DNA of 64,000 nucleotides from Clostridium sp. AM33-3 (GCF_003480315.1 NZ_QUIV01000005.1:38643-102642); one strand, 5' to 3'. Shown: positions 1 through 9,901, counted from the stretch's first letter. The notes: a model not told the origin generated them from the letters alone. Numbers and translations are program-made.

Positions 1-1887
1 GTAGGTGGATTTTCCGGCCATGTTTGGTCCTGTGATGATGGAAATGCGGTTCCTGGAATTATCCAGGATCGTGTCATTTGCCACAAACATATCATCCCGC
101 ATCATCTTCTCTACCACCGGATGACGGCCGCCCTTGATCTGAATCATGCCCTTTTCGTTGATCTGCGGCTTCACGTAGTTGCTTCGGGTAGCCACGACAG
201 ACAGGGATACGAACACATCCACCGCCGCAACGGCACGGGCTGTCTTCTGGATCCGCACAACCTCTGCTGCAATGGCATCCCGTACCCCGCAGAACAGGTC
301 GTACTCCAGAGAAAAGAGCTTATCCTCTGCTCCCAGGATCACATCCTCCAGGTTCTTGAGCTCATCCGTAGTGTAGCGCTCTGCATTGGTCAGGGTCTGT
401 TTGCGGATAAAATATTCCGGAACCAGATCTTTAAAGGAATTCGTAACCTCAAAGTAGTAACCGAACACCTTGTTGTATTTGACCTTCAGGTTCTTAATAC
501 CGGTGCTTTCACGCTCTCTTGCTTCCAGCTCAGCCAGCCATGTCTTGCCCTCGGTCTTTGCATGGCGCAGGCGGTCTGCCTCCTCGTTGTAGCCATCCCG
601 GATCATTCCGCCCTCACGGACCGTGATCGGCGGTTCCTCAACGATCGCGCGGGTGATCAGGTCCTCCAGATCTTCCAGCGGATCCAGCTCTTGTTCCAGC
701 TCTTTTAAGGCATCCGATGTGAATTCACCCAAAAGCCTCTTGATATGCGGCACCATTGCAATGGAATTGCGAAATGCCAGCAGATCTCTCGGATTTGCGG
801 TCTTATAGCTGATGCGTCCGATCAGGCGTTCCAGATCATAGACCGGATTTAAATATTCCCCCAGCTCTTCCCGGCTTATGTAATTTAAGTTCAGCTCTTC
901 GATCGCATTCTGGCGCTTTAAGATATCTTCCCTGGAAATCAGCGGCTGCTCGATCCAGGTACGAAGAAGTCTGGCGCCCATGGCCGTGCGGGTCTTATCC
1001 AGTACCCAGAGAAGGCTTCCCCGCTTCTGCTTCTCCCGCATCGTCTCCAGAAGCTCCAGGTTTCGTCTGGTGGAAGAATCCAGCACCATGTAATTTCCGG
1101 TTGCATAAGGCACAATGGTAGTCAGGTGATCCAGTGTGCTCTTCTGGGTCTCATACAGATACTGCAGTACGGCACCTGCCGCGATGACACCACAGTCATA
1201 GTCTCCAAGCCCCAGTCCCTCCAGGCTTCCCACCTTAAAATGCTCCCGCAGCACCTTGCGGCAGCTGTCATCCTGGAAAAAATGAGAATCCAGGGCTGAT
1301 ACCGTAAAGTGATACCGGTCCTTTAAATCCTCCAGGCTGATCCCGGACATGGAAAACGCATCGTTGCAGATGACTTCTGCCGGAGAAAATTTATTGATCT
1401 CATCAAACAGGGCACGGTCGGTGGAAACCTCCGTTACCAGGAAATCTCCGGTGGTGATATCTGCCACGGAAACCCCCATTTTATCTGCCAGGTAAACGAT
1501 TCCCATCAGATAGTTATTCTTGGTCTCATCGAGCGCCTGGGCACTGGTAATGGTGCCCGGTGTCACCACGCGGATCACCTCACGTTTTACCAGGCCCTTT
1601 GCTAACTTCGGATCCTCCATCTGCTCTGCGATGGCAACCTTGTAGCCCTTTTGCACAAGACGGCTTAAATAGCTGTCCACAGCATGATAAGGAACGCCAC
1701 ACATGGGTGCGCGTTCCTCCAGTCCACATTCCTTTCCGGTCAGAGTGATCTCTAATTCCCTGGACGCGGTCAGCGCGTCATCAAAGAACATCTCATAGAA
1801 ATCGCCCAGGCGATAGAATAAAATACAGTCACTATATTGTTTTTTGGTCTCCATGTATTGGGCCATCATTGGTGATAATCCAGCCAC
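1..1887 (-). CDS. mutS: DNA mismatch repair protein MutS, partial (3' end outside window)
   Basis: Mismatch-recognition ATPase of methyl-independent DNA mismatch repair. The first 629 codons are visible. The mismatch-contacting Phe-Tyr-Glu lies at residues 30-32 (GDFYEMF), and the visible part ends inside the ATPase domain at the Walker A motif GPNMAGKST (residues 620-628), so the rest of the ATPase and the C-terminal dimerisation region lie beyond position 1. The start is GTG at 1887, giving MAGLSPMMAQYME, with GGAG about nine bases upstream; it lies three bases after the miaB stop, so the two are probably co-transcribed. MutL usually follows MutS in Clostridia but would be outside this window. 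The frame is intact with no internal stop. Confidence 0.97.
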   Translation of the reverse strand, partial: MAGLSPMMAQYMETKKQYSDCILFYRLGDFYEMFFDDALTASRELEITLTGKECGLEERAPMCGVPYHAVDSYLSRLVQKGYKVAIAEQMEDPKLAKGLVKREVIRVVTPGTITSAQALDETKNNYLMGIVYLADKMGVSVADITTGDFLVTEVSTDRALFDEINKFSPAEVICNDAFSMSGISLEDLKDRYHFTVSALDSHFFQDDSCRKVLREHFKVGSLEGLGLGDYDCGVIAAGAVLQYLYETQKSTLDHLTTIVPYATGNYMVLDSSTRRNLELLETMREKQKRGSLLWVLDKTRTAMGARLLRTWIEQPLISREDILKRQNAIEELNLNYISREELGEYLNPVYDLERLIGRISYKTANPRDLLAFRNSIAMVPHIKRLLGEFTSDALKELEQELDPLEDLEDLITRAIVEEPPITVREGGMIRDGYNEEADRLRHAKTEGKTWLAELEARERESTGIKNLKVKYNKVFGYYFEVTNSFKDLVPEYFIRKQTLTNAERYTTDELKNLEDVILGAEDKLFSLEYDLFCGVRDAIAAEVVRIQKTARAVAAVDVFVSLSVVATRSNYVKPQINEKGMIQIKGGRHPVVEKMMRDDMFVANDTILDNSRNRISIITGPNMAGKSTY

Positions 1888-1890
1888 GTT

Positions 1891-3423
1891 TTAACTCTCC
1901 TGTCCTTCCACTTGCTTTCCCATGTAGTAAAATCCCTTAGACTCTTCCAGCCATACATCCACGATCTTTCCGATGAGGCTTTCATCTCCCGGGAAATGCA
2001 CTACCGTGTTATTGCTCAAACGTCCGGTCACATAGCCTTCCTTGTGGTCGTCCGGCATCTCCACCAGAACCTTCTGTATCGTGTGAAGATCACGTCCGCA
2101 GACCTCGGAGGAAATCTCCTGGACTTCTTTGAGCAGGCGGTCAAAACGTTCCTTTACAACTGCTTCCGGCACCTGCTCCATCGCTGCGGCAGGCGTTCCG
2201 GTACGCTTCGAATAAATAAAAGTGAAGGCGCTGTCATAGCGGACACGGCGCACCACATCCATGGTTTCCGCAAAATCTTCCTCCGTTTCGCCCGGAAAGC
2301 CCACAATGATATCCGTGGTCAGGGCAATATCCGGAATAGCCGCACGAAGCTTATCCACCAGCATCAGATAACGCTCCTTATCATAATGGCGGTTCATCAG
2401 CTTTAAAATACGGCTGCTGCCGGACTGCAGCGGAAGATGCAGATGATTGCAGACCTTCTCGCAGTCGCGCATGGCCTCGATCAGCTCATCGGAAAGATCC
2501 TTCGGATGGGAGGTCATGAAACGGATACGCTCCAGGCCTTCGATCTTGTTCACCTCACGCAGCAGCTGTGCGAAGGTCATCGGCTCTTCCAGATTTTTTC
2601 CGTAAGAGTTTACATTCTGACCGAGCAGCATTACTTCTACCACTCCGTCTGCAACCAGTTTTTTGATCTCGGCTACAATATCCTCCGGTTTTCTGCTGCG
2701 TTCCCGTCCGCGCACGTACGGCACGATGCAATAGCTGCAGAAGTTGTTACAGCCAAACATAATGTTGACACCGGACTTAAAGGAATATTTCCGGTCCACA
2801 GGAAGCTCCTCCACGATCTTGTCCGTATCCTTCCAGATATCTACTACCATGCGGTTTTCACTCATCATGCGGCAGCATAACAGTTCTGCCAGTTTAAAGA
2901 TGTTATGAGTACCAAAGATCAGATCCACGTAGGAATAACTCTTTCGGATTTTTTCAATTACGGACGGTTCCTGCATCATGCAGCCGCACAGGGCGATCAT
3001 CATGCCGGGACGCTTCTTTTTTAAGGTCTGCAGATAGCCAAGACGGCCGTACACCTTCTGGTTTGCGTTATCACGAACCGTACAGGTATTGTAAAGCACC
3101 AGATCTGCATTCTCGGATTCCACTTCCAGCAGGCCGATCTCTTCTAAAATTCCGCAAAGCTTCTCGGAGTCCCGGGCATTCATCTGACAGCCGAAGGTTG
3201 CGATGTGGAAGGTACCGTATTTTCCTTCTGCCTGAAGTCTTAAAAGCAGTTCACTCTCATAGCGTCCTGCGGCCTCCCCGCTGTCTGCCAGACTTTCAAA
3301 CTGCTGCTTCCATAAGATTTTTGCCTGTTCTATAAAATAGTACTGGCGTGCGCCATCATCCTCCGGCGCCGCAGCACGGATCATTTCAAATTCCGGTGTT
3401 TCGTTCTGTTTGTATATTTTCAT
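1891..3423 (-). CDS. miaB: tRNA-2-methylthio-N6-dimethylallyladenosine synthase MiaB
   Basis: Radical-SAM methylthiotransferase that converts i6A37 to ms2i6A37 in tRNAs reading UNN codons. With the ATG at 3423 it has 510 residues. The three cysteines of the auxiliary 4Fe-4S cluster are at about 79, 114 and 148 (FGCQMN, YNTC, CGCM), and the radical-SAM CxxxCxxC is at 225-232 (FGCNNFCSYC); a TRAM domain is expected at the C-terminus. A longer reading frame opens at 3486 but would run into the phosphatase gene; ATG 3423 has GAGG six to seven bases upstream and is preferred. About 78 residues precede the first cluster cysteine, longer than in the E. coli enzyme. It lies between the phosphatase gene and mutS in one operon. 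Confidence 0.96.
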   Translation of the reverse strand: MKIYKQNETPEFEMIRAAAPEDDGARQYYFIEQAKILWKQQFESLADSGEAAGRYESELLLRLQAEGKYGTFHIATFGCQMNARDSEKLCGILEEIGLLEVESENADLVLYNTCTVRDNANQKVYGRLGYLQTLKKKRPGMMIALCGCMMQEPSVIEKIRKSYSYVDLIFGTHNIFKLAELLCCRMMSENRMVVDIWKDTDKIVEELPVDRKYSFKSGVNIMFGCNNFCSYCIVPYVRGRERSRKPEDIVAEIKKLVADGVVEVMLLGQNVNSYGKNLEEPMTFAQLLREVNKIEGLERIRFMTSHPKDLSDELIEAMRDCEKVCNHLHLPLQSGSSRILKLMNRHYDKERYLMLVDKLRAAIPDIALTTDIIVGFPGETEEDFAETMDVVRRVRYDSAFTFIYSKRTGTPAAAMEQVPEAVVKERFDRLLKEVQEISSEVCGRDLHTIQKVLVEMPDDHKEGYVTGRLSNNTVVHFPGDESLIGKIVDVWLEESKGFYYMGKQVEGQES

Positions 3424-3452
3424 CTTTACCTCATTATTCACATTATGATATT

Positions 3453-4103
3453 TCAAATTTTCTTCCCTGTACGGAAATCCACGCACTCGGACGGATCGTA
3501 ATAGATCCGGTCCTCTGCCTCCAAAACTGCCCTTCCGTTCTCTACCGACACAATATTTACCGCGCAGTTTGGCGGAACCTTTCCATGCCAGAAATCTGTC
3601 TTGTCTTCATACACATTGTGCAGGATACCCCTGCAGGCGCATCCATGGCTGGCAATCAGAATCGTCTTATCCTTCCAGTCCGGATTGCTTACCAGCTCAT
3701 CCCAGAATTCCCTGGTACGGGCACAGAGCTGTGTGATCGTTTCTCCGTCTGCTGCCGTCTGAAAATGAAACGGATCCTGATAAAAGTCCTGAAAATGCTC
3801 TGACGGGATCTCAAAATTTGCTTTGCGGCAGCCAAGTCCTTCCCATGAGCCAAAGCTCAGTTCCTCGATCCGGGCATCCTCAAGCACCGGGACCTGCCTG
3901 CCCGCCAACACCAGGTCCGCTGTCTGCCTTGCCCGCTTTAACGGACTGGATATGGCAAGATCAAAGGGGACCTCTTTTAATGCCTCACCGGTGATCGTCG
4001 CCAGCCGGATGCCATTTTCATTTAACGGGATGTCTGTCTGGCCCTGAAGACGTCCCTCTGCATTCCAGGAGGTTTCTCCGTGCCGGATAATGTAAAGCTT
4101 CAT
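3453..4103 (-). CDS. Histidine phosphatase family protein (phosphoglycerate-mutase-like)
   Basis: A 216-residue member of the histidine phosphatase superfamily. The phosphohistidine motif RHGE is at residues 7-10 and the second catalytic histidine is in ASHG (H153); R57 in the SSPLKRARQT segment and E80/E81 in RIEELSFGSWEG fit the conserved second arginine and acid. The family includes cobalamin phosphatase CobC, sugar phosphatases and cofactor-dependent mutases, so the substrate cannot be named. The ATG overlaps the stop of the upstream cyclo-ligase/ProA gene by one base (TAATG), indicating translational coupling; miaB follows 29 bases later. Confidence 0.9.
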   Translation of the reverse strand: MKLYIIRHGETSWNAEGRLQGQTDIPLNENGIRLATITGEALKEVPFDLAISSPLKRARQTADLVLAGRQVPVLEDARIEELSFGSWEGLGCRKANFEIPSEHFQDFYQDPFHFQTAADGETITQLCARTREFWDELVSNPDWKDKTILIASHGCACRGILHNVYEDKTDFWHGKVPPNCAVNIVSVENGRAVLEAEDRIYYDPSECVDFRTGKKI

Positions 4104-5935
4104 TATGGTCTCACCTGCCCGTTTCCGTAGATAATATACTTCGTGGTGGTCAGCGCCTTTAAGCCCATCGGTCCTCTTGCATGAAGCTTCTGGGTGCTGA
4201 TGCCGATCTCAGCGCCAAAGCCGAACTCTCCGCCATCGGTAAAGCGGGTAGACGCATTGACATAGACGGCTGCCGCGTCAATCCGGTTCAGAAATTCCTG
4301 GGCGTGATTGTAATCCTGCGTGATGATCGCTTCGGAATGACCGGTATTGTAACGATTGATATGGCGGATTGCCTCATCCAGGGAATCCACCAGCTTCAGA
4401 GACAAAATATAGTCCAGATACTCCGTTCCCCAGTCCTCCGGCGTGGCTGCGGAAAACTCCGGCACGATTCCTCTTGCCGCCTCATCTGCCCGCACTTCCA
4501 CAGACTTTTCTGCAAGACGCGCTGCCAGCAGCGGGAGAAATTCCTCCGCAATGCTTCTATGTACGACCAGGGATTCGCAGGCATTGCAGACGCCGATGCG
4601 CTGAGTCTTGGCATTCTCGATGATGTTCAGTGCCATCTCAAAATCTGCCGTCTCATCCACATAGATATGGCAGTTGCCTGTACCAGTTTCAATGACCGGC
4701 ACAGTGCTGTTTTGAACGACACTGCGGATCAGTCCGGCGCCGCCACGCGGGATCAGCACATCCACAAACTCATTTAGGCGCATGAACTCCGTGGTCACCG
4801 CCCGGTCTGTATCGGTGATCAGCTGCAGGGAGTCTTCCGGCAGTCCCGCACGGGAAAGTCCGGTCCGAAGCCATTTCACGATTTCCTTATTGGACTCAAT
4901 GGCATCACTTCCGCCTTTTAAGATCACGGCGTTTCCGGTCTTAAAGCACAGACCGAAGGCATCGGATGTCACATTGGGACGCGCCTCATAAATCATGCCG
5001 ACCACGCCAAGCGGCACACGCTTCTCGCCGATCAGAAGACCGTTTGGTCTTGGCTTCATGGATGCCACCTCTCCCACCGGATCCGGCAGCCTGGCGATCT
5101 GCAGCAGACCATCTGCCATAGCCTGCAGACGATCCGGTGTGAGCTCCAGACGGTCGATCAGTCCCTGGCTCATGCCGTTTTCCGATGCCCGTATCACATC
5201 CTCCTGATTTGCCGTCAGAATATCCTCTTCCCCATCGAGGAGTGCCTGGGCTGCCTGACGCAGGCCTTCATTTTTCTCTGTAATACCAAGACTGTTTAAA
5301 TAGGATGCCGCTTCCTTTGCGCGGACACCGATCACTCTCAAATCCATGCCTGATCCTCCTGTTATCACATAATCCATCGTCTTATCATGCTCCTCGACAG
5401 GGAGCCTGGAAAAAATCTGAAACGGATAGCAGACCGCCACCCGCTTATGCTCCGGCTCCTCCGAAAAGAAGCGGTCATAAAAGCCGCCGCCATATCCCAT
5501 GCGGTCGCCTGCCCTGGTAAAGGCTGTTCCCGGCGTGATCACCACAGCCTGCGGGCAGCATGCTTTTTCGCAGTGCTCTTCCGGTTCCGGAATATTCCGA
5601 AAGCCCGGGACCAGGTCTTTTCTGCTCCGCACCAGATAAAAATCCATCCGCTCTCCGGCCACCCGCGGCAGCGCCACCAGATAGTTCTGCTGCCACAGCG
5701 CATCCATGAGCTGAAAGGTATCTGCCTCTCCACCAAATGAAGCATACAGATACACGGTATCCGGGATCTTTTTTTCTGCCCGCAGGCGGCTTAAAAGCGC
5801 CAGTACCTGTTCCCGGATCTGCGCGTCCATAGTCTCTTTTCGTCCAATGGCTTCCGGCTTTTGCAGCTCTGCCCGCAGCATGCGGATCTGACTGCGGATC
5901 TTGTTTTTAAGACTGGGTATCTTTGATTCCGCCAT
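4103..5935 (-). CDS. proA: Fused 5-formyltetrahydrofolate cyclo-ligase / gamma-glutamyl phosphate reductase (ProA)
   Basis: One 610-codon frame joins two complete enzymes. Residues 1 to about 192 are a 5-formyl-THF cyclo-ligase (ATP-dependent conversion of 5-formyl-THF to 5,10-methenyl-THF), with the ATP-binding motif [11 protein letters not shown] at 146-156. Residues 197-610 are a full-length ProA (NADPH reduction of gamma-glutamyl phosphate in proline synthesis), with the catalytic Cys about 450 in the VCNA motif. Each half has its usual length and there is no linker. The junction keeps AGGAGG seven bases before an in-frame ATG (5347), so free ProA may also be made. ATG 5935 is preferred over an upstream TTG (5947). 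The 5' end overlaps the DUF896 gene by 29 bases. proB lies two genes upstream, completing the first two proline steps. A lost stop codon or an assembly error are the two explanations. Confidence 0.93.
   Translation of the reverse strand: MAESKIPSLKNKIRSQIRMLRAELQKPEAIGRKETMDAQIREQVLALLSRLRAEKKIPDTVYLYASFGGEADTFQLMDALWQQNYLVALPRVAGERMDFYLVRSRKDLVPGFRNIPEPEEHCEKACCPQAVVITPGTAFTRAGDRMGYGGGFYDRFFSEEPEHKRVAVCYPFQIFSRLPVEEHDKTMDYVITGGSGMDLRVIGVRAKEAASYLNSLGITEKNEGLRQAAQALLDGEEDILTANQEDVIRASENGMSQGLIDRLELTPDRLQAMADGLLQIARLPDPVGEVASMKPRPNGLLIGEKRVPLGVVGMIYEARPNVTSDAFGLCFKTGNAVILKGGSDAIESNKEIVKWLRTGLSRAGLPEDSLQLITDTDRAVTTEFMRLNEFVDVLIPRGGAGLIRSVVQNSTVPVIETGTGNCHIYVDETADFEMALNIIENAKTQRIGVCNACESLVVHRSIAEEFLPLLAARLAEKSVEVRADEAARGIVPEFSAATPEDWGTEYLDYILSLKLVDSLDEAIRHINRYNTGHSEAIITQDYNHAQEFLNRIDAAAVYVNASTRFTDGGEFGFGAEIGISTQKLHARGPMGLKALTTTKYIIYGNGQVRP
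5345..5360 (-). promoter_or_regulatory. Internal ribosome binding site and ATG for free-standing ProA
   Basis: On the minus strand AGGAGG (5360-5355) is followed by seven bases and then ATG (5347-5345), exactly at the first residue of the ProA domain (MDLRVIG). This is an optimal Shine-Dalgarno arrangement inside a continuous reading frame, consistent with a former gene boundary. Activity is inferred from sequence only. Confidence 0.7.
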
Positions 5936-6134
5936 ATTTCTTTCCAAGATCGGTAATAGTGCCGTCCTTTTCCCTGATCGAAATGTTATTTAAATGCGCT
6001 CTCATGTTGTTTTTGATAGACGCTATATACTCCTTGCGAAGTCTCGCCTGCTCTTCCTTTTCTTCCTCGGTCAGCCCCACTGCCTGGGATTTGTGGTAGA
6101 GGGCGTTGATGCGGTCGATACTGCTCTGATCCAT
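5907..6134 (-). CDS. DUF896 family protein (YnzC-like)
   Basis: A 75-residue protein with the family's N-terminal helical hairpin: [21 protein letters not shown] followed by LRKEYI. Bacillus YnzC, the family reference, folds as a short two-helix hairpin; molecular function is unknown. The C-terminus is basic and glycine-containing (DLGKKYGG). It sits between proB (12 bases upstream) and the cyclo-ligase/ProA gene, whose start overlaps its 3' end, so it is part of the proline/folate operon. Family assignment is firm; no role can be stated. Confidence 0.9.
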   Translation of the reverse strand: MDQSSIDRINALYHKSQAVGLTEEEKEEQARLRKEYIASIKNNMRAHLNNISIREKDGTITDLGKKYGGIKDTQS

Positions 6135-6146
6135 AGTGATTCTCCT

Positions 6147-7004
6147 TTACTTTCCTGTCTCATATTTGGTATTGATATAATCCATCAGATCAAAATCCCG
6201 GTTTGGATGTGCCAGGAATAACGTTCCCTTCTCTTCTCCGTTTATCAGTTCATGGATCACATCCACATGATCCGCATTGCAGATGATCATGTCAGATCCG
6301 CTGTCTGTGGCAATCCGGGCTGCAGCCAGCTTGGCCGCCATACCGCCGGTTCCCACATCACTTCCGGAGCCGCCTCCCATGCCGATCAGTTCCGGTGTGA
6401 TCTCCTCAACCAGGCCGATAAATCTTGCATCCGGATTCCTGTGGGGATCCTCCGAATACAGTCCGTCAATATCGGACATCAGGATCAGAAGATCTGCGCC
6501 GATGAGTGCTGCCACGATCGCAGAAAGCCGGTCATTATCACCGAACTGGATTTCGTGGGTGGAAACCGTATCGTTTTCGTTGACGACCGGCACTGCTCCC
6601 AGTCTCAAAAGCTCCTCAAAGGTATTCTGGGCATTGATCCGGGAATCCTGATTCGTCATGGTATCCTTTGTCAGAAGCACCTGCGCCGCAATGTGGTTGT
6701 ACTCAGAAAAGAGCCGCTGGTACACCATCATGAGGCGGGCCTGTCCTACCGCCGCGTAAGCCTGCTTTTCAGAAATGGTCTGAGGGCGTTTCTGACCGCC
6801 AAGAACCTGCCGTCCGGCCGCGATGGCACCGGAGGAAACCAGTACTACGTCTTTTCCCTCTCCCTTCAGATCGCAGATCACACGGATCAGCTTTTCAATC
6901 TTAAAGAGATTCAGTTCCCCGGTATTTTCATGGGTCAGGGAAGAAGAACCGATCTTGATAACAATCCGTTTTTTATCCTTTAGTTTTTTTCTGAAATCAT
7001 TCAT
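6147..7004 (-). CDS. proB: Glutamate 5-kinase
   Basis: Phosphorylates L-glutamate to gamma-glutamyl phosphate, the first step of proline synthesis; ProA, encoded in the downstream fusion, uses the product. The protein has 285 residues and consists of the amino-acid kinase domain only: IVIKIGSSSLT near the N-terminus, the LVSSGAIAAG loop, NENDTVS, and FGDNDRLSA. The C-terminal PUA domain of the roughly 370-residue E. coli enzyme is absent, as in other short-form ProB proteins. Proline feedback control would act through the kinase domain. Operon spacing to both neighbours is about 10 bases. Confidence 0.96.
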   Translation of the reverse strand: MNDFRKKLKDKKRIVIKIGSSSLTHENTGELNLFKIEKLIRVICDLKGEGKDVVLVSSGAIAAGRQVLGGQKRPQTISEKQAYAAVGQARLMMVYQRLFSEYNHIAAQVLLTKDTMTNQDSRINAQNTFEELLRLGAVPVVNENDTVSTHEIQFGDNDRLSAIVAALIGADLLILMSDIDGLYSEDPHRNPDARFIGLVEEITPELIGMGGGSGSDVGTGGMAAKLAAARIATDSGSDMIICNADHVDVIHELINGEEKGTLFLAHPNRDFDLMDYINTKYETGK

Positions 7005-7012
7005 ATCCCGCT

Positions 7013-8641
7013 TTATTTATCCTTTTCATCTAATCTGTAACGTCTTGCAATGGCCTCAGCTACCTTCACGCCGTCCATCGCCGCAGAGGTGATGCCGCCC
7101 GCATAACCGGCGCCCTCACCGCAGGGGTACAGTCCCCGCAGCTCACTCTCAAACTGTTCATCCCGCCAGATACGCACCGGGGATGAGGTGCGGCTCTCAA
7201 CGCCCGCAAAAACGGCATCCGGCCGGTCAAAGCCGCGGATCATATGTCCAAAGCCATCCATAGCCTCCATCAGCGCCAGGTTCAGCGGCTCCGGCAGGAT
7301 GGAACGGACATCACCAAAAGCCCATTCGCCCCGCATCTGGGGATTTACCCCGCCAAGTTTACGGCTGATCACATTCTGGCAGAAATCTCCGTAAAGCTGT
7401 ACCGGGATCTTGCCGCCGGCTGCCTGGTATGCTGCCTCCTCCAGTTTTCTTTGGAATGCCACGCCTCCAAGGGCTCCGCCCTCCGGGAAATCCTCCGGCG
7501 TGACCGTAACGATCAGGGCACTGTTGGCGTTCTCTCCGGCACGGTCGTGATAGCTCATGCCGTTTACCGCCAGCCGTCCGGATTCGGAAGAGGCATTCAC
7601 CACATAACCACCCGGACACATACAGAAGCTGTATACACCGCGCCCGCTTTTTGTCTGTCTGGTAAGTTTATAATTTGCCGCGCCAAGGGCTCCGGCCTCC
7701 TCCCGCCCATACTGGGAGAGATTGATCATCTTTTGGGGATGCTGGATACGCAGTCCCACCGCAAACGCCTTCTGTTCCATGGGGACCTTCCGGTCCAGCA
7801 GCATGGAAAAGGTATCTCTTGCGCTGTGCCCGATGGCAAGCACCACCACACTGCTTTTGATTTCTTCCTCCACCGGAGCGCCTGTCTGCGGATCTGCAAA
7901 GGAAACCTTCACACCGCATACTCGGCTCTGTTCCGTCAGAAGATCTGTCACCTGCGTATCAAACCGTACGGTTCCGCCCAGGCGGATGATTTCTTCACGC
8001 ATATGCTTAACCACCTCAGCCAGCACATCCGTACCGATGTGTGGTTTATGGTCATACAAAATAGAAGGATCCGCGCCGAACTCGGTAAAAAGCTCCAGGA
8101 CCAGTTTTCCGCGTCCCAGAGGATCTTTCACCAGAGTATTCAGTTTGCCGTCAGAAAATGTGCCGGCACCGCCCTCGCCAAACTGCACATTGGTCTGCAT
8201 ATCCAGCGCGCCTCCCTGCCAGAACGCGTTCACCTTTTTCTGTCGCTCGTCCACTGCGCTTCCTCGTTCCAGCAAAACAGGGCGGTAGCCCTGCCTTGCC
8301 AGCATCAGACCGCAAAATAAGCCTGCCGGCCCGGTTCCGATGATCAGCGGACGCTCCTTTAACACCGTCTCACCGGATTTCGGAAACCGGTAGCGCACCT
8401 CTTTGCAGAGACTGATCTGCGGATTTTTCAGCTTATGTATAAGCTCAGTTTCCTTTTTGACCGAAACATCGACTGTATAGCTGTAAAACAGTTCCGGCTT
8501 CTTTCTTGCATCCAGCGAGCGCTTTCGTATATGCAGTTCCCGGATCTCTTCCGGCGAAATCCGCAAAAGCTTCGCTGCCTTCTTTGTGAGCATCTCCGGC
8601 GTATGATCTGCCGGAAGCTTGATCTGTGTTAATCGTATCAT
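7013..8641 (-). CDS. FAD-dependent oxidoreductase of the COG2509 type
   Basis: A 542-residue flavoprotein of the uncharacterised FAD-dependent dehydrogenase group COG2509. An N-terminal segment of about 95 residues (MIRLTQIKLPADH...) precedes the FAD Rossmann motif IIGTGPAGLFCG; conserved stretches include GGAGTFSDGKL, VLAIGHSARDTF, MCPGGYVVNASSE and the C-terminal PCGEGAGYAGGI that closes the FAD site. Substrate is unknown. It follows the BaiN-like flavoprotein by three bases and precedes proB by eight, so it shares their transcript. Start ATG 8641 has GGGAG upstream. Confidence 0.88.
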   Translation of the reverse strand: MIRLTQIKLPADHTPEMLTKKAAKLLRISPEEIRELHIRKRSLDARKKPELFYSYTVDVSVKKETELIHKLKNPQISLCKEVRYRFPKSGETVLKERPLIIGTGPAGLFCGLMLARQGYRPVLLERGSAVDERQKKVNAFWQGGALDMQTNVQFGEGGAGTFSDGKLNTLVKDPLGRGKLVLELFTEFGADPSILYDHKPHIGTDVLAEVVKHMREEIIRLGGTVRFDTQVTDLLTEQSRVCGVKVSFADPQTGAPVEEEIKSSVVVLAIGHSARDTFSMLLDRKVPMEQKAFAVGLRIQHPQKMINLSQYGREEAGALGAANYKLTRQTKSGRGVYSFCMCPGGYVVNASSESGRLAVNGMSYHDRAGENANSALIVTVTPEDFPEGGALGGVAFQRKLEEAAYQAAGGKIPVQLYGDFCQNVISRKLGGVNPQMRGEWAFGDVRSILPEPLNLALMEAMDGFGHMIRGFDRPDAVFAGVESRTSSPVRIWRDEQFESELRGLYPCGEGAGYAGGITSAAMDGVKVAEAIARRYRLDEKDK

Positions 8642-8644
8642 AGT

Positions 8645-9871
8645 CTAATTTCTCCCTGCCGTTCTTCCTGCCACGGCCCCGGTGCTCCAGGCCCACTGCA
8701 GGTTATAGCCGCCGCAGATGCCGTCTACATCCGTCAGCTCTCCCACCAGGAACAGGCCCTTCACCAGCTTTGACTCCATGGTATCCGGCCTGAGTTCCCG
8801 TGTGTCCACGCCGCCGCAGCATACCTGGGCCTGCTCAAAGCTGTTGGTGGATATAACCGGCACTTCAAATTGCTTCACCTGCACAGTCAGTGTCTCCAGC
8901 TGGCTGTCTTTGATGCGCGCACAGGTAACATCAAGCGGAATGCCAGCCTGTTTTAACAGTACGGCGGCCAGCTTCTTATTCAGAACTCCATTCAAAAACT
9001 CCCCAGACGGCCGGTATCCCAATGCTGCCTTTCTCTGTTTTAGCATGGTTCTGGTATCTTCCATGCTCTTTGACGGGAAGAAATCCAGCAATGCGCTGAC
9101 CTGTCTTCCCTCATCCAGGGCACGCGCCGCATAACGGCTTACCTGGAAGGTCGGAATGCCGGAAATACCGTAATCTGTAAGCTGCACCTCGCCCTCATCA
9201 GCAGCCAGGGTCTTTCCGTTACTCACCAGACGCACCACCGCCTCACAGCGCACACCTGCCAGCTGTTTGAAAAAGGTGCCCCTGCACCTCAGCTGTACCA
9301 GTGCCGGAAGAGGCTTTACAATGGTGTGTCCAAAGGAGCCTGCCAGCTCATAACCGCTGCCATCGGAACCGGATACCGGAGCTGCCTTGGAACCAGCCGC
9401 CAGGATCAGGCTGTTTCCCTGAAACAGACCCTGATCACTCTCCACGGTAAACATGCCATTTTTCGCCTTCCACGCCTTTTTGATATGACAGGAAAGCACC
9501 GTCTGAATGCCCAGATGCTCTGTTTCAAAGCGTAGCGCATCCAGTACGGAAGCAGCCTGATCCGAATTCGGGTAAATGTAGCCATTCCGGTTCTTCGTTA
9601 CAATGCCGATCCCGTCAAAAAAGTTCAGGGTATCCCAGACAGAAAAACGATCCAGTACCTTCATGGGAAACAGCTTCTGGCTGCTCCGGTAATATTCAGG
9701 CCGCACGGACAGGTTTGTCATGTTGCACCGCCCGTTTCCCGTGGACAGGATTTTCTTTCCCACCCGGTCCATATGCTCCAGAATGGTCACCTCTGCACCC
9801 TCTCTGGCTGCCATGATGGCTGCCATAAGTCCGGAAGCCCCTCCTCCGATGATCAGTACTTTTTTCTTCAC
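8645..9871 (-). CDS. NAD(P)/FAD-dependent oxidoreductase, HI0933/BaiN family
   Basis: A 408-residue flavoprotein of the HI0933 (YhiN/BaiN, aminoacetone-oxidase-like) family. The FAD-binding GGGASGLMAA is at residues 9-18, followed by VGKKILSTGNGRCNMTN, typical of this family, and a C-terminal GGYNLQWAWSTG flavin-closing segment. BaiN of bile-acid 7-dehydroxylating clostridia belongs here, but family membership alone does not imply bile-acid activity and no other bai genes are visible. The start is GTG 9871 with GGAGG upstream. First gene of the operon, behind a good sigma-A promoter overlapped by a palindrome. Confidence 0.88.
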   Translation of the reverse strand: MKKKVLIIGGGASGLMAAIMAAREGAEVTILEHMDRVGKKILSTGNGRCNMTNLSVRPEYYRSSQKLFPMKVLDRFSVWDTLNFFDGIGIVTKNRNGYIYPNSDQAASVLDALRFETEHLGIQTVLSCHIKKAWKAKNGMFTVESDQGLFQGNSLILAAGSKAAPVSGSDGSGYELAGSFGHTIVKPLPALVQLRCRGTFFKQLAGVRCEAVVRLVSNGKTLAADEGEVQLTDYGISGIPTFQVSRYAARALDEGRQVSALLDFFPSKSMEDTRTMLKQRKAALGYRPSGEFLNGVLNKKLAAVLLKQAGIPLDVTCARIKDSQLETLTVQVKQFEVPVISTNSFEQAQVCCGGVDTRELRPDTMESKLVKGLFLVGELTDVDGICGGYNLQWAWSTGAVAGRTAGRN

Positions 9872-9901
9872 GTTTTTCCTCCGCCGTAATTTTTCGTCAT
9901 T

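Noticed and set aside
7244..8320. 358-codon plus-strand frame opposite the COG2509 flavoprotein
   Set aside because: Same type of shadow; the opposite strand encodes a full conserved protein with clear motifs.
8645..9871. Bile-acid reductase BaiN as a functional call
   Set aside because: Only family similarity (HI0933-like) is visible and no other bai genes are present, so the specific function is not supported.
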